A stretch of DNA of 42,728 nucleotides. Source: Cytophagales bacterium. GTDB taxonomy: Bacteria > Bacteroidota > Bacteroidia > Cytophagales > Spirosomataceae. Location of the stretch: NCBI GenBank assembly GCA_013298865.1, contig JAAFJL010000024.1, positions 1-42,728 on the forward strand. The letters run 5' to 3'. The position numbers and the translations under genes were made by a program. Position 1 is the stretch's first letter; every line of letters starts with the position of its first letter. The notes beneath the pieces are model-generated. The model saw only the letters and a list, made by a program, of their open reading frames with translations. It was not told where the DNA came from and ran no database searches. Positions 40,212-42,728 of the stretch are shown here, in pieces.

Positions 40212-41282
40212 CTATTGAACATAATAAATGAGGATTTTACAAGGACTACCTATAATCGGTGGTGAAGGATCACCAATTGCCACTGCAACATTAACTGACA
40301 CATTGGTACTGTTAAATCTTGTTTGGAAAGTGTAACCCGTTGAACCATCTCCTGCATAGTAGTAGGTACTTGAACCCACTATGGCTACTACGCCAACAAT
40401 TTTGGTTGCATCACTCAATCCATGAGCAAAGGTGTTGACAATAACACCGTTGGAGCCAGTTGTATTAGCAAGTGTACCAGTAATTATCTTGGTTTTGAGG
40501 GCTGGCACTTCCGCCCCTGAGCCTCCAAATTTAGAAAAACCATTGATTGTCAAATCTCCATCACCTGTAAGCGATGCAATGGGCGTACTGGCATCTCCGC
40601 CTGCACCATTCGTAACATGATTCCATGCGAGAGTTGCAGAATTAGGGTTATCGTTAATCGTCATCACTTGCGAAATACTGCCTTGTGCAGGACTGGCTCC
40701 CGAAAAACGTAAGATATTGATGGGCGTTGCCAACGTATTTTTTATCATCAAATGTGGGGCTGTAAAGCTACCATTGAAAGTAGTGACGGAAAAAGTTGCC
40801 CCATCGTCTTGTGAGGTAGCTCCTAACCGTACTCTGCCACCACCGTAGTAAATATCACTACTGGCAGGTGCTAAACGGCGAACCCAAAAACTTTCCCCAA
40901 AAGTATTCCAAGCCGTAGTGCGATAGACCAATTTGTTTAATGCCGTGTTGTAAACCAACATTCCCGCAGTGGGAGAAGCGATGGCATCAATAGCCGTTTG
41001 ATTAGCATAAGCGGGTACATTGACCGCCGCACCAATGGCAGAACCTCCTCCACCCGTGGGAGCGGTACTCAGGATAACATTTCCCGAAGCATCTACTGAT
41101 AATACTTTTGTGGGCGTGGTAGTCGCTGAACTCGAAGACGTTAGATTGGTTAATTTCAGACCACTCGCCCCCGTCGTAGGAGCATTGACTCTAACGCCTG
41201 GGGCAATAGTAAGTGGTTGTTGTGCTTTTAAAATTGAGATGGATAATAGATAAGCAAGTAAGACAAACGTAAATTTTTTCAT
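40212..41282 (-). CDS. Secreted repeat-cluster paralogue D (356 residues)
   Basis: First gene of the tandem set on this strand. Signal peptide MKKFTFVLLAYLLSISILKA; N-domain PGVRVNAPTTGASGLKLTNL, TPTKVLSVDASGNVILSTA; a middle unit VNVPAYANQTAIDAIASPTA with a Y/W segment (KLVYRTTAWNTFGESFWV); C-domain DLTINGFSKFGGSGAEVPAL, NTFAHGLSDATKIVGVVA, ILIYYVQ. Its upstream region holds the first direct-repeat pair (41352-41384), about 70 bp before the start, a good spot for a regulator. Confidence 0.82.
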   Translation of the reverse strand: MKKFTFVLLAYLLSISILKAQQPLTIAPGVRVNAPTTGASGLKLTNLTSSSSATTTPTKVLSVDASGNVILSTAPTGGGGSAIGAAVNVPAYANQTAIDAIASPTAGMLVYNTALNKLVYRTTAWNTFGESFWVRRLAPASSDIYYGGGRVRLGATSQDDGATFSVTTFNGSFTAPHLMIKNTLATPINILRFSGASPAQGSISQVMTINDNPNSATLAWNHVTNGAGGDASTPIASLTGDGDLTINGFSKFGGSGAEVPALKTKIITGTLANTTGSNGVIVNTFAHGLSDATKIVGVVAIVGSSTYYYAGDGSTGYTFQTRFNSTNVSVNVAVAIGDPSPPIIGSPCKILIYYVQ

Positions 41283-41351
41283 GATTATAAATTGGATGTT
41301 TCATTTTTGATGATGCAAAATTAGAATCAAGTACACAGTCAATATGAGTAG

Positions 41352-41384
41352 TTTTACCAAATGGGCTTTTGGTTTTACGAAATG
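41352..41384. promoter_or_regulatory. Direct-repeat pair 1 (21-bp period), candidate regulator site
   Basis: TTTTACCAAAT (41352-41362) and TTTTACGAAAT (41373-41383), period 21 bp, both followed by G. About 70 bp upstream of paralogue D. Same design as the pairs at 41590 and 42067. Confidence 0.6.
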
Positions 41385-41416
41385 TGAATTTGAGTTTAGG
41401 AGAGGAAAAATTTATC

Positions 41417-41576
41417 TTACCGCAAGGACGGGAGGACGCTATTATTTAGGTTTTTTTAGTAGGGACGAATTGCATTCGTCCATTTCCGCCAGTAACACCG
41501 TGGACGAATGCTATTCGTCCCTACATCAGCCATCTACAATAGAACCCAAAATAGCGTCCTCCCGTCCTTGCGGTAA
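41417..41576. mobile_element. MITE-like nested palindrome, 160 bp
   Basis: Outer 27-bp perfect inverted repeats (41417-41443 with 41550-41576, core CGCAAGGACGGGAGGACGC). Inner 23-bp repeats (41460-41482 with 41501-41523, 22 of 23 match), each itself palindromic: GGACGAA-5-TTCGTCC occurs twice. Much more GC-rich than the flanks. Non-coding. A folded single strand would form a long branched hairpin. Confidence 0.7.
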
Positions 41577-41589
41577 ACCAAAACCCCCA

Positions 41590-41622
41590 TTTCATCAAAT
41601 CAGAAGGCTATTTCATCAAATG
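41590..41622. promoter_or_regulatory. Direct-repeat pair 2 (21-bp period), candidate regulator site
   Basis: TTTCATCAAAT at 41590-41600 and again at 41611-41621 (identical), period 21 bp. About 70-100 bp upstream of the small secreted protein gene at 41691. Confidence 0.6.
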
Positions 41623-41690
41623 AGGCAAAATCGAAAGGGAAATGGGCAGTAGCTTTGAGGAGAAATTTAAACACATAATTTTTTAACAAA

Positions 41691-42017
41691 ATGAAAAAAA
41701 TAACAATTGCCCTTTGCTTGTTGAGCCTTCTAACTGTTTCAGTATCAGCTAATCACAGTACCAAAAATTTATCTGTAAAAAAGGTAACTGTCGGAGCTAA
41801 AATTAAAATCAAAATCAAGAACGATACCGACGATTCTTTCACGGTTTATAATGCAGGAAGTGGAGGGTCGTATAACCTCACAAAAGGTGCCACAACCGCT
41901 ATTTCGATGGACGAAGGCGATAAACTATACGCTTATCAAGGAGGTAAAAAAGGAGCGTTACTCTTAACAGCCTCTGCCGATATGGACGGAAAAGTACAGA
42001 TGTTGAGTAAATTATAA
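41691..42017 (+). CDS. Small secreted protein
   Basis: 108 residues with a signal peptide (MKKITIALCLLSLLTVSVSA). The mature part is a compact lysine-rich beta domain (KIKIKIKNDTDDSFTVYNAG, GSYNLTKGATTAISMDEGD, KLYAYQGGKKGALLLTASA). No family recognised. Flanked on both sides by 21-bp-period direct-repeat pairs, suggesting the same regulator controls it and its neighbours. Ends at a terminator. Confidence 0.78.
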   Translation: MKKITIALCLLSLLTVSVSANHSTKNLSVKKVTVGAKIKIKIKNDTDDSFTVYNAGSGGSYNLTKGATTAISMDEGDKLYAYQGGKKGALLLTASADMDGKVQMLSKL

Positions 42018-42034
42018 GAAAGCATTGTTTTGGT

Positions 42035-42064
42035 AAAAAGCCTCTCAAATTCGAGAGGTTTTTT
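42035..42064 (+). terminator. Terminator after the small secreted protein gene
   Basis: Twelve-bp stem (42035-42046 with 42053-42064, core CCTCTC/GAGAGG) with one G-T pair and a T-run, 18 bp past the stop. Confidence 0.82.
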
Positions 42065-42066
42065 TA

Positions 42067-42099
42067 TTTCGTCAAACCAAAAGCCTATTTGGTCAAATG
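42067..42099. promoter_or_regulatory. Direct-repeat pair 3 (21-bp period), candidate regulator site
   Basis: TTTCGTCAAAC (42067-42077) and TTTGGTCAAAT (42088-42098), period 21 bp, second half followed by G as in pairs 1 and 2. The spacer AAAAGCCTA resembles the AGAAGGCTA spacer of pair 2. Upstream of the sensor gene. Confidence 0.55.
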
Positions 42100-42263
42100 A
42101 AAACGGTGCATTTAGCTTGAAATGGTTAATTTGAGAAACGGTTTGTCTATCAGACCCACCAATTACCTACTATTCCAATATTTTTTATCTTTGTAGTAAC
42201 TCAGGGTTTAGAAAAACCTTGAAAGGAATGTTTGTAGTTAATATGGTTGTATGACATTTTTCT

Positions 42264-42342
42264 GGACACAAAGTCTCACGAAGTATTACACAAAGTTACA
42301 CAAGGTAAAATCTTAGTGATACTCTGTGAAAACTCTGTGTCC
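42264..42342. repeat. Imperfect hairpin built from ACAAAGT-like motifs
   Basis: GGACACAAAGT (42264-42274) pairs with ACTCTGTGTCC (42332-42342, one mismatch), and TCACGAAGTAT further in pairs with the ATACTCTGTGA side. If transcription starts near 42200 it lies in the leader of the sensor gene, 34 bp before its ATG. Confidence 0.5.
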
Positions 42343-42376
42343 AAAGGAACTGTCAGAAAACCATTTATCCAAATCA

Positions 42377-42728
42377 ATGAAGTACATTTTACTTGCTATT
42401 TTCACCGTTTTGTCGTGGCTGTCCGATGCTCAGAATTTGAGTTTCCGAAGCATTGACAAAGCCCGTGGATTACCTACCAATACCATATACGATTTACTCC
42501 AAGACCACTACGGTTTTATATGGTTGGGGACAGACAAAGGACTTTTTAGGTACGATGGCATTACGTTTAAGCCTTACGCAAGTACAGGGCAAAACGATAA
42601 GTCCATCAGTAACCTCATGGAAGATGCTTCTGGAAGAATTTGGGGACAAAATTTTTCGGGTCAATACTTTCATAATCAGGGAGATAGCCTTTTGCTGAGT
42701 TCAGAAATTAAGTCTAATGGCACGTTCT
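42377..42728 (+). CDS. Reg_prop (two-component regulator propeller) sensor protein, N-terminal part
   Basis: 117 codons from ATG at 42377 to the window edge; the frame is open at the end. Signal peptide MKYILLAIFTVLSWLSDAQ, then the propeller start FRSIDKARGLPTNTIYDLLQ, DHYGFIWLGTDKGLFRYDG and SISNLMEDASGRIWGQNFSG, each the typical Reg_prop blade with its W-G-T and L-x-R-Y-D-G signatures. Such proteins end in a transmembrane helix and a histidine kinase, often paired with LytTR-type regulators; that C-terminal part lies outside this window. Confidence 0.87.
   Translation, partial: MKYILLAIFTVLSWLSDAQNLSFRSIDKARGLPTNTIYDLLQDHYGFIWLGTDKGLFRYDGITFKPYASTGQNDKSISNLMEDASGRIWGQNFSGQYFHNQGDSLLLSSEIKSNGTF

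Larger units (their letters stand above)
41283..41690. other. 408-bp divergent regulatory gap with repeats
   Basis: Between the divergent starts at 41282 (minus) and 41691 (plus). It holds direct-repeat pairs at 41352-41384 and 41590-41622 and the nested palindromic element at 41417-41576. A 102-codon plus-strand frame (41344-41652) crosses the palindromes and is not convincing as a gene. TAGCTTTG at 41650-41657 could be the -7 element of the gene at 41691. Confidence 0.6.
42018..42376. other. 359-bp leader region of the sensor gene
   Basis: Holds the terminator of the small secreted gene (42035-42064), direct-repeat pair 3 (42067-42099), a possible -7 element TATCTTTG (42186-42193), and an imperfect hairpin (42264-42342). 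A 69-codon frame (42247-42456) overlaps the hairpin and the real sensor start and is rejected. Confidence 0.6.

Noticed and set aside
41344..41652. 102-codon frame upstream of the small secreted gene
   Set aside because: It reads straight through the nested palindrome and both direct-repeat pairs, so its sequence is dictated by the repeats.
42247..42456. 69-codon frame before the sensor gene
   Set aside because: It overlaps the leader hairpin and the clearly better sensor frame starting at 42377.

Overview
The window looks like chromosome of a Bacteroidota bacterium, most likely of the order Cytophagales (an Emticicia/Runella/Arcicella-like organism; this placement is inference). The signs are low GC, many lipoproteins and secreted proteins with Bacteroidota-type signal peptides, a TonB-dependent receptor with an N-terminal carboxypeptidase-like domain, an OmpA protein with PorE-like architecture, TAnnTTTG promoter elements, a LytTR/Reg_prop sensor region, and compact A-rich leaders without strong Shine-Dalgarno sequences. 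I found no rRNA, tRNA, CRISPR array or intact insertion sequence.

Layout. 1-3672 (minus): an RhlE-like DEAD-box helicase cut by the window edge, a secreted protein that has a paralogue at 22890-23552, a lipoprotein, and ndk. 3847-7920 (plus): an NrnA/RecJ-type DHH phosphoesterase with an unusual start, then three tandem FKBP-domain lipoproteins. 8048-11320 (plus): an accessory island with an AAA ATPase overlapping a PIN-like nuclease gene, a DUF1684 protein, and a small protein overlapping a zeta-toxin-like kinase. 11349-14642 (plus): gpmI, a DUF1223 thioredoxin-like protein and a secreted beta-barrel-like protein. 14737-25788 (minus): a TonB receptor, a DUF1080 protein, a two-gene module with an R-S-E ADP-ribosyltransferase, murE overlapping an M1 metallopeptidase, the second paralogue, a PAP2 phosphatase, and an ECF sigma factor overlapping a membrane protein. 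25990-28371: a stand-alone rpsJ, an orphan eutC, cdd and rnhB. 28792-35332 (plus): a PorE-like OmpA protein behind a good sigma-54 promoter match, a GH3/beta-lactamase-fold fusion, and a DUF6966-like zinc-ribbon protein.

35496-42728 is the most distinctive region. Four tandem secreted paralogues share their N- and C-terminal domains but differ in the middle. Two of them are followed by stand-alone LytTR regulator genes, one intact and one frameshifted. These two regulator genes are nearly identical in their 5' halves and divergent in their 3' halves, which looks like gene conversion. Beyond the cluster lie a small secreted protein and the start of a Reg_prop sensor. Three pairs of direct repeats with a 21-bp period flank these genes and are plausible binding sites for a LytTR-type regulator. 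A nested-palindrome MITE-like element sits between the divergent genes.

Systems most worth follow-up: the ATPase-PIN pair, the ADP-ribosyltransferase pair, the paralogue cluster with its LytTR genes and shared sites, and heptamer-based repeats that recur in several intergenic regions.
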